Positions 1-6,768 of a stretch of DNA of 9,926 nt are shown here, piece by piece. This DNA is from Planctomycetota bacterium. Its GTDB lineage: Bacteria > Planctomycetota > MHYJ01 > JACQXL01 > JAVHLO01. The notes beneath the pieces were generated by a model. The model was not told where the DNA came from. It ran no database searches and was given only the letters and a program-made list of their open reading frames with translations. A program made the translations under genes and the position numbers. The stretch lies in contig JAVHLO010000097.1 of NCBI GenBank assembly GCA_031082105.1, positions 1 through 9,926 on the forward strand. Reading direction: 5' to 3'. How positions within the stretch are numbered: the first letter of the stretch is position 1; each line of letters starts with the position of its first letter.

Positions 1-2
1 TC

Positions 3-1901
3 GCCGTAGCGATCGGCATGATCGTCGACGGCTCCATCGTCGTTACGGAGAACGTCGTCAGGTGGACGAATCTACCCGGCGCGCCGCAGGGGAACCGGCT
101 CTTGCTCGTGGGGTCGGCGACCCGCGAGGTTGCCGTGCCCATCCTGTTTGCGATCCTGATTGTGATAGTCGTATTCTTCCCGCTGTTCACGCTGGAACAG
201 ACGGAGGGGAAACTATTCAAGCCGCTGGCGGCGACGATATGTCTTGCGATGTTCGGTTCGCTGCTCGTCGCGCTGCTGATCGTCCCGGTCATCTGTTCGT
301 ACATTCCGATTCGCGGCGCGGATGTTGCGCGGAATCCGTTCATGCGCCCGTTGACCGCTGCCTATCGCCCCGTGCTCGTCTGGGCGCTGAGACACAGGGG
401 CGTCGTCATGGGCGTCTCGTTGCTGCTGCTCTGTGTGAGCATAGTTTTGTTGCTGCGGATCGACACCGAGTTCATCCCGCCGCTTGAGGAAGGGGCGATC
501 GCGGTCAACCTCATCCGTCTGCCGTCCGCCTCGCTCGACGGTTCGCGCGAGACCGGTCTCGAGATCGAACGGCTGATCATGCTGATCCCCGAGGTCGTGA
601 CCGTGGTGTCCAAGTCCGGTCGGGCCGAGATTTCTGAAGACCCCATGGGTCCGGAACAGAGCGATATCTTCGTGATGCTCAAACCCCATGACAAGTGGAG
701 GCCGGGCATCCACAAGAAGGACATCGTGGACGCCGTTCGCGCGGTGTTGCGCAGGATCCCTGGCATCAGACCCAGCTTCAGTCAGCCGATCGCGCTTCGC
801 GTGAATGAGCTGCTCTCGGGGATAAAATCCGACATCGCGGTCAAGGTGTTCGGAGACGATCTCACCGTGCTCAGGGAGACTGGAGCGAGGATATCCGAGA
901 TTCTCTCGGGAATACGGGGTTCATGTGACGTGAAGCTCGAGCAGACGGCGGGCTTCTCTCAGATCAACGTGGAGGTGGACCGGACGGCGATTGCGCGCCA
1001 CGGTCTGAATATCGCGGACCTGAACGACATCATCGAGACTGCGGTCGGGGGAAAGGTCGTCACGTGGCTGCTGCAGGGGCGGCAGCGCACGGCCGTGTTG
1101 CTGCGTTTCCCATTGGAGCAGAGGGAAGACATGGAGGACGTGCGTAGCATCCTCGTTCCGACTCCGAACGGCTACCATGTCCCGCTCGGCGCGCTCGCTG
1201 CGGTGCGGGAGGTTCCTGAGGAGGAGGGCCCCGCCCAGATCAGCCACGAAAAGAACATGCGACGCATCGTGGTCGAATGCAACGTGCGCGACAGGGCGAT
1301 CGGGTCTTTCGTCGAAGAGACCCGCGAGAAGCTGCGGGCGGTAGAGGGCTCGCTGCCCAGCGGCTGCTTCCTGGAAATGGGCGGTCAGTTCGAAAACCAG
1401 GAGCGTGCGCAGAGCCGGTTGAACCTCATCGTGCCGGTCTCTGTGTTGCTCATCTTCGCCCTGCTCACGGTTTCGCTCGGTTCGGCAAGGGGAGCGCTTC
1501 TCGTGATTCTGAACCTGCCTCTCGCAATGATCGGGGGCGTGTTTGGGCTGTATGTGAGCGGATTGTACCTCAGCGTGCCCGCATCCATCGGGTTCATCGC
1601 GCTCTTCGGCACGGCGGTCGAGAACGGTCTCGTGCTCGTGTCATACATAAGCCAGACACGCGCCGCCGGCACCCCGCTCGATGAGGCCGTCGTGAACTGC
1701 GCGGTGGTGAGACTGCGACCCGTGTTGATGACCGCGGTGACGACATGTCTCGGACTGCTGCCGCTGCTCTTTGCGTCGGGGCCCGGCGCGGAAGTCCAAC
1801 GTCCCCTTGCGGCGGTCGTTGTCGGCGGACTCATCACTTCCACCGCGCTCACGCTGCTGGTGCTTCCGTGTCTCTACGGGGTTTTCGAGAGAAAGACCTA
1901 G
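3..1901 (+). CDS. Heavy-metal efflux RND permease, CusA/CzcA family (5'-truncated, C-terminal ~633 aa)
   Basis: This is the inner-membrane proton-driven pump of a tripartite metal efflux system. The reading frame is open to the window edge, so the ATG at 18 is internal and about 400 residues are missing compared with the usual ~1,040. The visible part begins in TM4 with AVAIGMIVDGSIVVTEN, which carries the proton-relay Asp and Glu of HME-RND pumps. Family blocks follow in order: REVAVPILFAI (TM5), FIPPLEEGAI at the start of the second periplasmic loop, DPMGPEQSD, SQPIALRVNELLSGIKSD, GGQFENQERAQSRL, GFIALFGTAVENG (TM10-11) and RLRPVLMTAV through EVQRPLAAVVVGG to the C-terminus. The residue six before the relay Asp is Ala, as I remember it in CusA, where CzcA has Asp (DFG). 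This leans toward Cu/Ag export, but substrate is uncertain. The adaptor and outer-membrane partners are not in the window. A terminator follows at 2025. Confidence 0.93.
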   Translation, partial: AVAIGMIVDGSIVVTENVVRWTNLPGAPQGNRLLLVGSATREVAVPILFAILIVIVVFFPLFTLEQTEGKLFKPLAATICLAMFGSLLVALLIVPVICSYIPIRGADVARNPFMRPLTAAYRPVLVWALRHRGVVMGVSLLLLCVSIVLLLRIDTEFIPPLEEGAIAVNLIRLPSASLDGSRETGLEIERLIMLIPEVVTVVSKSGRAEISEDPMGPEQSDIFVMLKPHDKWRPGIHKKDIVDAVRAVLRRIPGIRPSFSQPIALRVNELLSGIKSDIAVKVFGDDLTVLRETGARISEILSGIRGSCDVKLEQTAGFSQINVEVDRTAIARHGLNIADLNDIIETAVGGKVVTWLLQGRQRTAVLLRFPLEQREDMEDVRSILVPTPNGYHVPLGALAAVREVPEEEGPAQISHEKNMRRIVVECNVRDRAIGSFVEETREKLRAVEGSLPSGCFLEMGGQFENQERAQSRLNLIVPVSVLLIFALLTVSLGSARGALLVILNLPLAMIGGVFGLYVSGLYLSVPASIGFIALFGTAVENGLVLVSYISQTRAAGTPLDEAVVNCAVVRLRPVLMTAVTTCLGLLPLLFASGPGAEVQRPLAAVVVGGLITSTALTLLVLPCLYGVFERKT

Positions 1902-2024
1902 CCTGGAGTTTCGCCATTTATGAGCGTTTGTTTCAGGAGGTGGCCCGCAGTTCGGGGGGCGCATCGAGAGTCTCTTCTGTTTTCTGAAGGACCCTGCGCA
2001 GTCGTGGCTCCCGGGGAATTTCTA

Positions 2025-2046
2025 CCCCGCCCATGGCGGGGGTTTT
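2025..2046 (+). terminator. Rho-independent terminator after the RND pump gene
   Basis: The perfect stem CCCCGCC/GGCGGGG (2025-2031 with 2035-2041) has a CAT loop and is followed by G and TTTT (2043-2046). It lies 123 nt after the pump stop codon. On the opposite strand the hairpin is not followed by a T-run, so it should act for plus-strand transcription only. The T-run is short. Confidence 0.65.
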
Positions 2047-2125
2047 GCTGCCCGCGGCAGCCTCGGTGTCAGAATCCCTGCCATGGGCAGGATCGAAAAC
2101 CTCAAGACCGCTGCCATGGGCAGCG
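2047..2125. repeat. Three consecutive CTGCC-NNN-GGCAG hairpins
   Basis: Three short perfect stems with 3-nt loops follow each other: GCTGCC-CGC-GGCAGC (2047-2061), CCTGCC-ATG-GGCAGG (2077-2091) and CGCTGCC-ATG-GGCAGCG (2109-2125). The last two share the 13-mer CTGCCATGGGCAG, and both are followed two bases later by TCGA-N-AA, so they look like a degenerate direct repeat. They lie between the convergent pump and YVTN genes. They may be decayed dispersed palindromes or may help end transcription from the minus strand, but no clear T-run follows them on that strand. Confidence 0.6.
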
Positions 2126-2152
2126 TCGAGAATTACCCTGGTGGCACGGTCC

Positions 2153-4129
2153 CTACATCACCTCCAGCGCCTTCACCAGCGCCGCGCGGAACCGCTTTAC
2201 GGCTTGACAATAGGCTCCCTGTGCCAGGAGCGACATGCCCTGGTTGAACTCGGCCCACGCCTTCAGAACCGCCGGATTCTGAGGGCCGGCCGCCGCCTGC
2301 GCCTCCACCACCTTCTCGAGCGCGAAGGACTTAGCTGAGAACGCGAGGACCTCCAGGAACGCGGATGCCTGGTCCCAGAACAACGCGGCGACTTGCAGGT
2401 CGTACATGACGGCGACCAGCCGGGTCATGCCCGCCGCCAGGTCGCCCTCCGCGAACTTGTCAAGCGCCCCGTTGTGTGCCGACCCGTCCTGTGCCCCCTG
2501 GAGGTCCTCGAGCGCTCTTAGCAGCCAGAATTGGGCGACTGGGTTTGGACCGCCTGCTCCCAGTATCTCATCTATTCTCCTGGCGATCCTCCACCCGGTT
2601 CCCTCGATCGTCTCCTTGACCAGCATGAATTCGCCCAATCCCTGCGCCCTCCCGGTCGCCGTGTTGCTCGGAAGGTCGACATTGCTCGTGATGTCGACCC
2701 ATTCGCCGCCCTGCCTCTGCAGAAGCCGGACAAGCCGCTCCTCCCCGATCGAAAAGAGGCAGTCGTCGTAGGTGATGTGGACGTCAATCGGTCCCGCGTA
2801 CGTTGCGGTCGTCTCGATCGAATACTCCACGCTCGCGTCGCAAAGACCGTAGTACGCGTTCTGACCGAGGTCTGGTTCCAGCGCGTCCGCAACCGTCTTG
2901 CCGCGATGTGTCACCTGCGCAAAGGTCACCGACAAACCGGGCAGCAGCGGAACGTTCACGTTCAACCCCTCGGGCGTGTTGAAGTCTTCGAGACTGACGA
3001 CCGAGAGCACGTGCGCGCCGTAGCTCGCAACGTATGCCTCCAATCCGTCGGCCGAGACCGCAACGTCCGCGGGTTGCGCGGGCAGTGCGACCTGTGCGAC
3101 GATCCCGTTGAACCCCTGGGAAGAGGGGGAAGCGTCCACAACATAGAGGCAGTTCGCGCTTCCGCCCGCCACGAGGGCGAACCCGCCGTCGGGAGTCAGC
3201 GCGATCTGGGTCTTCGGGTTCGACGCCTGGATGCCCGGTGTCATGATCGTCCCTACGACCGACATGCTCTCACAGGAGATGACGCTGGTCGACTGGCTTC
3301 CTGCGCAGAGCACGTAGGCGTAGTCCCCCTGCGGTCTCACCTTGACCTTGTAGGGCAGGGCGCCTACCGCCATCGTCCCAACGACGGTGTTGGTCGTCGT
3401 GGAGACCACGGACACAGTGCCTGACCAGTAGTTCACGACGAGGAGCTTGTCCGTGCCGGGCACAAGCGCGAGATCGATCGGCATCACTTGCACGCCAATC
3501 GCGCCGGCGATTGTTTTCCCGTTGATGTCAACTACCGTCACGCACGCGCTGTTGCCGTTGGTGACGTACGCGTACTTGTTGTCCGGGCGGATCACGATCT
3601 CGCAGTCGTAGGTCGTCGCCGGCAGGTAGAGTCGGGCGACAAGACCGAGTGTCCCGAGATCGATGATGTCAACGAAGTTGTTGCGGGTAGTGGTCGCGAC
3701 AAAGACCAGCGCCGTGGATCCGTCCTGGCTGAACGCGACCTTCGACGGGTACCGGCCGGTCGGTATCTGGCCCACCACGGTGTTCGTTGCGGTTGATATG
3801 ATTGCGACGCCGTACGCCCAGGTCAACGGCGCAAGCAGCTTCGAGCCGTCCGGTGAAAGCATCGGATAGCGTGGTCCGCCATTCACCGGGATCGATGCAA
3901 CGATGCCCGCCGAATTCGGATCCACAACACCAATGGATTGCGAGGAAGGACTTGCAACGTATACGTGTCCGGAGTCAGGGCTGACCGTCATACCGGTGGG
4001 ATATTGTCCAACGGGCACCTGGGATACGACTTCGTAGCCGTCTGCCGAGCAGACGCCGCCCATTACGAACACCGCGAGATTCGCGAGCAGGATCGCAAGG
4101 CACATTTCATTTCGCGCACTGTTCTTCAT
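2153..4129 (-). CDS. Exported YVTN beta-propeller protein with C-terminal beta and helical domains
   Basis: A 658-residue protein of unknown specific role. Residues 1-29 form a signal peptide (K2/R6, hydrophobic core CLAILLANLAVFVMGGV, cleavage likely near CSA-DG). Residues ~31-382 hold about eight YVTN-type repeats of ~45 residues, each like VVGQIPTGRYPSKVAFSQDG followed by a strand such as YAYVTN or EAYVAS; this family folds as a 7-8-bladed propeller and usually acts outside the cytoplasm in binding. Residues ~388-505 form a beta-rich module (IDVHITYDD ... GGEWVDITSNVD ... GLGEFMLVKE). Residues ~510-658 are predicted helical, with repeat-like AQGAYCQAVKRFRAAL at the end. The start at 4129 has a weak G-rich site (GGGGG, 4136-4140); M9 is an alternative. 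The gene is 332 nt downstream of the peptide gene on the same strand, but I see no evidence that they belong to one operon. Confidence 0.88.
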   Translation of the reverse strand: MKNSARNEMCLAILLANLAVFVMGGVCSADGYEVVSQVPVGQYPTGMTVSPDSGHVYVASPSSQSIGVVDPNSAGIVASIPVNGGPRYPMLSPDGSKLLAPLTWAYGVAIISTATNTVVGQIPTGRYPSKVAFSQDGSTALVFVATTTRNNFVDIIDLGTLGLVARLYLPATTYDCEIVIRPDNKYAYVTNGNSACVTVVDINGKTIAGAIGVQVMPIDLALVPGTDKLLVVNYWSGTVSVVSTTTNTVVGTMAVGALPYKVKVRPQGDYAYVLCAGSQSTSVISCESMSVVGTIMTPGIQASNPKTQIALTPDGGFALVAGGSANCLYVVDASPSSQGFNGIVAQVALPAQPADVAVSADGLEAYVASYGAHVLSVVSLEDFNTPEGLNVNVPLLPGLSVTFAQVTHRGKTVADALEPDLGQNAYYGLCDASVEYSIETTATYAGPIDVHITYDDCLFSIGEERLVRLLQRQGGEWVDITSNVDLPSNTATGRAQGLGEFMLVKETIEGTGWRIARRIDEILGAGGPNPVAQFWLLRALEDLQGAQDGSAHNGALDKFAEGDLAAGMTRLVAVMYDLQVAALFWDQASAFLEVLAFSAKSFALEKVVEAQAAAGPQNPAVLKAWAEFNQGMSLLAQGAYCQAVKRFRAALVKALEVM

Positions 4130-4321
4130 GGCAGCACCCCCAACTTGGCACCTGACACAAGAGCAAGTGACATGCCACCAGATTCTCTGCAGCTAAAAAC
4201 ACGCGTTCACAATATGATGATTGGCAATGCATAGTGACTACGCGAGAGTAGCATGTATGGAGGTGATACCAAGTTGTTGGCGTAGTGCGAAATGTTCGGA
4301 TGATGTGCTGTAAGTAGTTGC

Positions 4322-4347
4322 TGTGCAACATGATGGGAAGTTGCACA
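4322..4347. repeat. 8-bp inverted repeat TGTGCAAC-N10-GTTGCACA
   Basis: Perfect arms TGTGCAAC (4322-4329) and GTTGCACA (4340-4347) surround a 10-nt spacer. The centre-to-centre distance of 18 nt is just under two helical turns, as in many operators, and the arms could also form an RNA hairpin. It sits about 200 nt upstream of the YVTN start and 115 nt after the peptide gene stop, so either gene could be concerned. No regulator is known from the window. Confidence 0.5.
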
Positions 4348-4432
4348 ATGCGAACGCGACTTGGCTGCTGTTGCCTCGTTCTAGGTGATCGCCACAATTT
4401 CAGGAATGTCAAGTGATAGTGGTAGTCAGGCG

Positions 4433-4449
4433 TTCGCTGTGTGAGCGAA
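4433..4449 (-). terminator. Weak hairpin after the peptide gene
   Basis: The stem TTCGCT/AGCGAA (6 bp, 5-nt loop) lies 13-29 nt downstream of the peptide stop codon on the minus strand. No T-run follows, so it is at best a weak terminator or an RNA-stabilising 3' hairpin. Confidence 0.25.
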
Positions 4450-4461
4450 GTGACTCCAGGA

Positions 4462-4668
4462 TCAGTCAAGGGGAGGTCGTCCGGCGAGGCAATAGAACTT
4501 CTTGTTCGTCTGGCACTGGATCGTTCCGGAGTTGACTATTGAGGACCTGTTGGCGCACTTCCCGCACCTGAAGCCTATCGCCGACATGTCCATTCTCGCA
4601 GAGACGAGCGCCGGCGAGACGTACGGCTTGCGCTTGCCTATTCCGTCTGATCCGGTGGGTCGTGACAT
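4462..4668 (-). CDS. Four-cysteine 68-aa peptide, candidate RiPP precursor
   Basis: I read this as the substrate peptide of the adjoining enzymes. The start is ATG at 4668, because GGAGG (4680-4676) lies 7 nt upstream; a longer in-frame version from TTG at 4695 would put that site inside the gene. The peptide has a charged N-terminal half with GKRKPYVSPALVSARMDM (residues 11-28), resembling the K-P-Y-x-x-P leader starts often seen in short peptides beside PqqD/radical SAM genes. The C-terminal half has Cys at 35, 38, 52 and 60: FRCGKCANRSS, then QCQTNKKFYC, ending LAGRPPLD. There is no transmembrane segment or export signal. It lies 51 nt after the kinase-like gene and has its own promoter. 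A small metal-binding or redox protein is the main alternative. The precursor role is inferred from size, composition and context. Confidence 0.72.
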   Translation of the reverse strand: MSRPTGSDGIGKRKPYVSPALVSARMDMSAIGFRCGKCANRSSIVNSGTIQCQTNKKFYCLAGRPPLD

Positions 4669-4675
4669 ATTCGGT

Positions 4676-4680
4676 CCTCC
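4676..4680 (-). promoter_or_regulatory. Ribosome binding site fixing the peptide start
   Basis: GGAGG on the minus strand (within CCTGGAGG) is 7 nt from the ATG at 4668. It decides in favour of the 68-residue form over the 77-residue TTG form. Confidence 0.8.
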
Positions 4681-4713
4681 AGGAGCAAGTGACAACTGCC
4701 TTTTCTACGCATT

Positions 4714-4742
4714 ATTATATCATCGTGGCGCGCGGAAATCAA
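4714..4742 (-). promoter_or_regulatory. Near-consensus sigma70 promoter for the peptide gene
   Basis: On the minus strand, TTGATT (4742-4737) and TATAAT (4719-4714) are separated by exactly 17 nt, and TGA directly before the -10 gives an extended TGnTATAAT. This TGA is also the stop codon of the kinase-like gene, so the promoter straddles its 3' end. Transcription should begin near 4707, giving a leader of about 39 nt with the GGAGG site. It is the best promoter match in the window. Confidence 0.75.
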
Positions 4743-5604
4743 CTGGAGTTCGAGCACAGACGTTTTCGCAGACCACTTCCTTGCTGACCCTGGAACAGGC
4801 GCGAACGATGAGCGCAGTGGACCGCGTATCCCAGACCGGAACAAACGCATGCTGGAGGAGTTTGAGAAACGCGTCGCCGGCGCGGGCCCTTGAGTTCGCC
4901 GGTCCTCCGAGAAACACCATCTTCTTGATGGGCACGGCCTTCGAGGCGACGAGGTCCGGCGGCGCGCACCATGGAGTCCCGGAAACGAGATATCGTCTCC
5001 CACGGGGATAGATCACGACCCATTCGTCGTTCAACGATCTGCACTCCTGCCCGGCAACGAGGCGCGCCGTCTCGTGCGATTTCCCGGACCCTGAGCTGCC
5101 GGCTAGGACGAGCCCGCCTCCTGCGGCCACCAGCCCGGCGGCGTGAAGGAGGATCGCCCCTCTCTTTGCGAGCACGGGAGCGAGCAGGATATGCGACAGT
5201 GGAAAATCGAGCGGGTCGACCGGGTCGACGCCCGGCGCGGGCCCCAAGGGGCCGAAGGAAACGCGCATCCTGCACCGGCGGTACTGCTGATCGAACTCCG
5301 CTTCGACATCAGGCCAGACCTCGGCCAGGCCGGATTCGGCCGAGAAGAGCAGGTTGCCGTTCGCGCGTCGACAGATGCGCCAATTGCTTCGCGAGTCGTA
5401 GATCACTTCGAGCGACTCAATCTTCGCCGGCCGGGCCTTCTCCACCGCGTGGAGAACCAGTGCCGCTTCGGTCGGTCCCGCGCGTCGACCGCTCGCGCGG
5501 ATTTCGAACCGGCGCGTGCGCTCGAGAAGACGATAGAGGCGCGAGCCGCTCCTGATTCTGACCGCGACGAGCGCGTTTCCGATGCGCAGCACTGTCTGGC
5601 TCAT
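4720..5604 (-). CDS. HPr-kinase-like P-loop protein (HprK-related)
   Basis: A 294-residue cytoplasmic protein of the HPr kinase/phosphorylase-related group, members of which phosphorylate peptide or protein serines; homologues occur in some RiPP clusters, such as lasso peptide loci that phosphorylate the peptide. The Walker A loop is GSSGSGKS (169-176), preceded by the typical LLHAAGLVAAGGGLVLA. Other family blocks are LNDEWVVIYP (191-200, where the family often has an L-S-D-D-like pair) and SGTPWCAP (208-215). The N-terminal ~130 residues (start MSQTVLRIGNALVAVRI) are poorly conserved, as is usual in this group. The start at 5604 overlaps the radical SAM stop as ATGA and has GGAGG 7 nt upstream; a longer frame to 5895 merely overlaps the upstream gene. 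H177 replaces the usual Thr after GKS. True kinase activity and substrate are not shown by sequence. Confidence 0.85.
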   Translation of the reverse strand: MSQTVLRIGNALVAVRIRSGSRLYRLLERTRRFEIRASGRRAGPTEAALVLHAVEKARPAKIESLEVIYDSRSNWRICRRANGNLLFSAESGLAEVWPDVEAEFDQQYRRCRMRVSFGPLGPAPGVDPVDPLDFPLSHILLAPVLAKRGAILLHAAGLVAAGGGLVLAGSSGSGKSHETARLVAGQECRSLNDEWVVIYPRGRRYLVSGTPWCAPPDLVASKAVPIKKMVFLGGPANSRARAGDAFLKLLQHAFVPVWDTRSTALIVRACSRVSKEVVCENVCARTPVDFRAPR

Positions 5605-6755
5605 CGGCGTCCCTCCAGTACCCGGGCAAGCAGTCTTGCCTGTCGGCAGGCCTCCTCTGATGGGCCGTCCATGTCGCCCGTGTCGAGGTAAGCGACGCCC
5701 GGGCAACGGCTGCAATATTCGCGTACCGCGCACCGGTTGCATTTCGCGCCTCCGGCCGGCCAGTCCTTGCCCCTGAACCGTCGCAGGAGACGCGATCCTT
5801 TCCAGATTCGGAGGAACGGTTGCTCCAGGATGCTGCCGGCGGAGACCGGTATCTGCAAACACGGGAACACGTCGCCGTACGCTGACACGCTGCACATGGC
5901 GCTCCCGGCCGCGCAGGATCGAACGGGACCGGCAGCGGCGGACGGGCCAGCTTCCGACCGCGCCTGCGTCGTCGGCCGGAGTGTTTTATTTTCAGTCCCG
6001 GGGCGGGCTTTCGCTTCCGGCGTCTGTTGCCTGCTTCTGTGCCATGCCTCGGAAAAGGAACAGAACATGCCGCGCGCGCTGCGCCCTTCGTCATGAAGCG
6101 CGCGGAAAACCCTTTCGAGGAGACGGTCTCCCACCCGCAGCCTGCACGGGGCGCGGTCGCCGTCGTCGCGAGGCGTGACCATGAAGTCATAGTCTATCGG
6201 CACCTTCAGCCGGGCGGCCAGCGCCGCCGAGGCGTCAAGCTCCGATGCGTTCTGCCTCATCACGAGGTATTTCAGAAAGACCGGAACACCGGCGTCCCTG
6301 AGCATCCGGACGGCGCGGATCGTCTTTGCGAACGAGCCCCTGTGCCGGGTCGTCCAGTCGTGCGTGCGGGCATGCGCGCCGTACACGCTCGTGCCGACGT
6401 AGTTGACCGGCAGGCCGGCCAGCGAACGGATTGCCGGACCGGTGAGCAGCGTCGCGTTGGTCAGCAATTGTGTTGCGAGCCCGAGTTCCGCCGATCGCGC
6501 GAGGAGCTTGATGATGCCGTCGCGAAGCAGCGCCTCGCCGCCGGTGAACGTGACGAAGAGCGTCCCGGCCTTGCGCAGGTCACGGAGGAGGGCGGAGATA
6601 TCGGCATTCGAGAGTTCTTGCCGTCCGGGCCGGCCGACAACGTAGCAGTGTCGGCACCGGAGATTGCATCGGCGCGTGGCTTCGATGATGACGGTGAACG
6701 GGACCGTTGCCCGTCCGATGAGATGTGAGAACCGGCTTTCGAAGGATATCGTCAT
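5601..6755 (-). CDS. Radical SAM/SPASM peptide-modifying enzyme
   Basis: A 384-residue enzyme predicted to use S-adenosylmethionine and an iron-sulfur cluster to start radical chemistry on a peptide. The radical SAM cluster motif is C30-x3-C34-x2-C37 (RRCNLRCRHCY), followed by TGGEAL (71-76) in the SAM-binding region. The C-terminal SPASM domain is well formed: CAAGSAMCSVSAYGDVFPC (281-299), then C339-x2-C342-x5-C348-x2-C351 and C370, enough ligands for two auxiliary clusters. Residues ~240-280 are a low-complexity linker between the two parts. The start at 6755 lies 13 nt after the PqqD stop; its ribosome site is weak (AGGTG, about 16 nt away), suggesting translational coupling. A frame extending to 7007 overlaps the PqqD gene and is not used. 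The SPASM domain and neighbours fit RiPP maturation; the bond formed (thioether, C-C, epimerisation) is unknown. Confidence 0.93.
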   Translation of the reverse strand: MTISFESRFSHLIGRATVPFTVIIEATRRCNLRCRHCYVVGRPGRQELSNADISALLRDLRKAGTLFVTFTGGEALLRDGIIKLLARSAELGLATQLLTNATLLTGPAIRSLAGLPVNYVGTSVYGAHARTHDWTTRHRGSFAKTIRAVRMLRDAGVPVFLKYLVMRQNASELDASAALAARLKVPIDYDFMVTPRDDGDRAPCRLRVGDRLLERVFRALHDEGRSARGMFCSFSEAWHRSRQQTPEAKARPGTENKTLRPTTQARSEAGPSAAAGPVRSCAAGSAMCSVSAYGDVFPCLQIPVSAGSILEQPFLRIWKGSRLLRRFRGKDWPAGGAKCNRCAVREYCSRCPGVAYLDTGDMDGPSEEACRQARLLARVLEGRR

Positions 6756-6768
6756 CTGTCTGAACGAA

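Larger units (their letters stand above)
4130..4461. other. AT-richer intergenic gap with no supported gene
   Basis: These 332 nt separate the small peptide gene from the YVTN gene, both on the minus strand. Base composition is clearly less GC-rich than in the flanks. An open frame of about 120 codons on the minus strand has a TTG start without a ribosome binding site, no recognisable protein character, and runs into the YVTN gene out of frame. The gap holds a 6-bp hairpin just after the peptide gene (4433-4449) and an 8-bp inverted repeat (4322-4347). I found no convincing promoter for the YVTN gene: TTGACA on the minus strand at 4412-4407 lacks a -10 at usual spacing. Confidence 0.6.

Noticed and set aside
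2531..3424. 297-codon plus-strand frame opposite the YVTN gene
   Set aside because: Arg/Asp/Val-rich antisense shadow of a well-supported coding frame; no family motifs.
4259..4267. Perfect GGAGGTGAT ribosome-site match on the plus strand
   Set aside because: The next possible start is TTG at 4274, which meets TAG after three codons, so there is nothing to translate.
4107..4469. 120-codon minus-strand frame in the gap before the YVTN gene
   Set aside because: TTG start without a ribosome site, no protein-like composition, and it overlaps the YVTN start out of frame.
4669..4695. TTG start giving a 77-residue peptide
   Set aside because: The GGAGG site sits inside this extension and is correctly placed for the ATG at 4668.
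4502..5011. 169-codon plus-strand frame across the peptide and kinase genes
   Set aside because: It crosses two minus-strand genes and their promoter, has no ribosome site and no recognisable domain.
5605..5895. Long N-terminal extension of the kinase-like frame
   Set aside because: It lies entirely over the radical SAM gene, is Arg/Pro-rich shadow sequence, and the ATGA overlap with a GGAGG site gives a clear start at 5604.
6027..6728. 233-codon plus-strand frame opposite the radical SAM gene
   Set aside because: Antisense shadow; the opposite strand has intact radical SAM and SPASM motifs.
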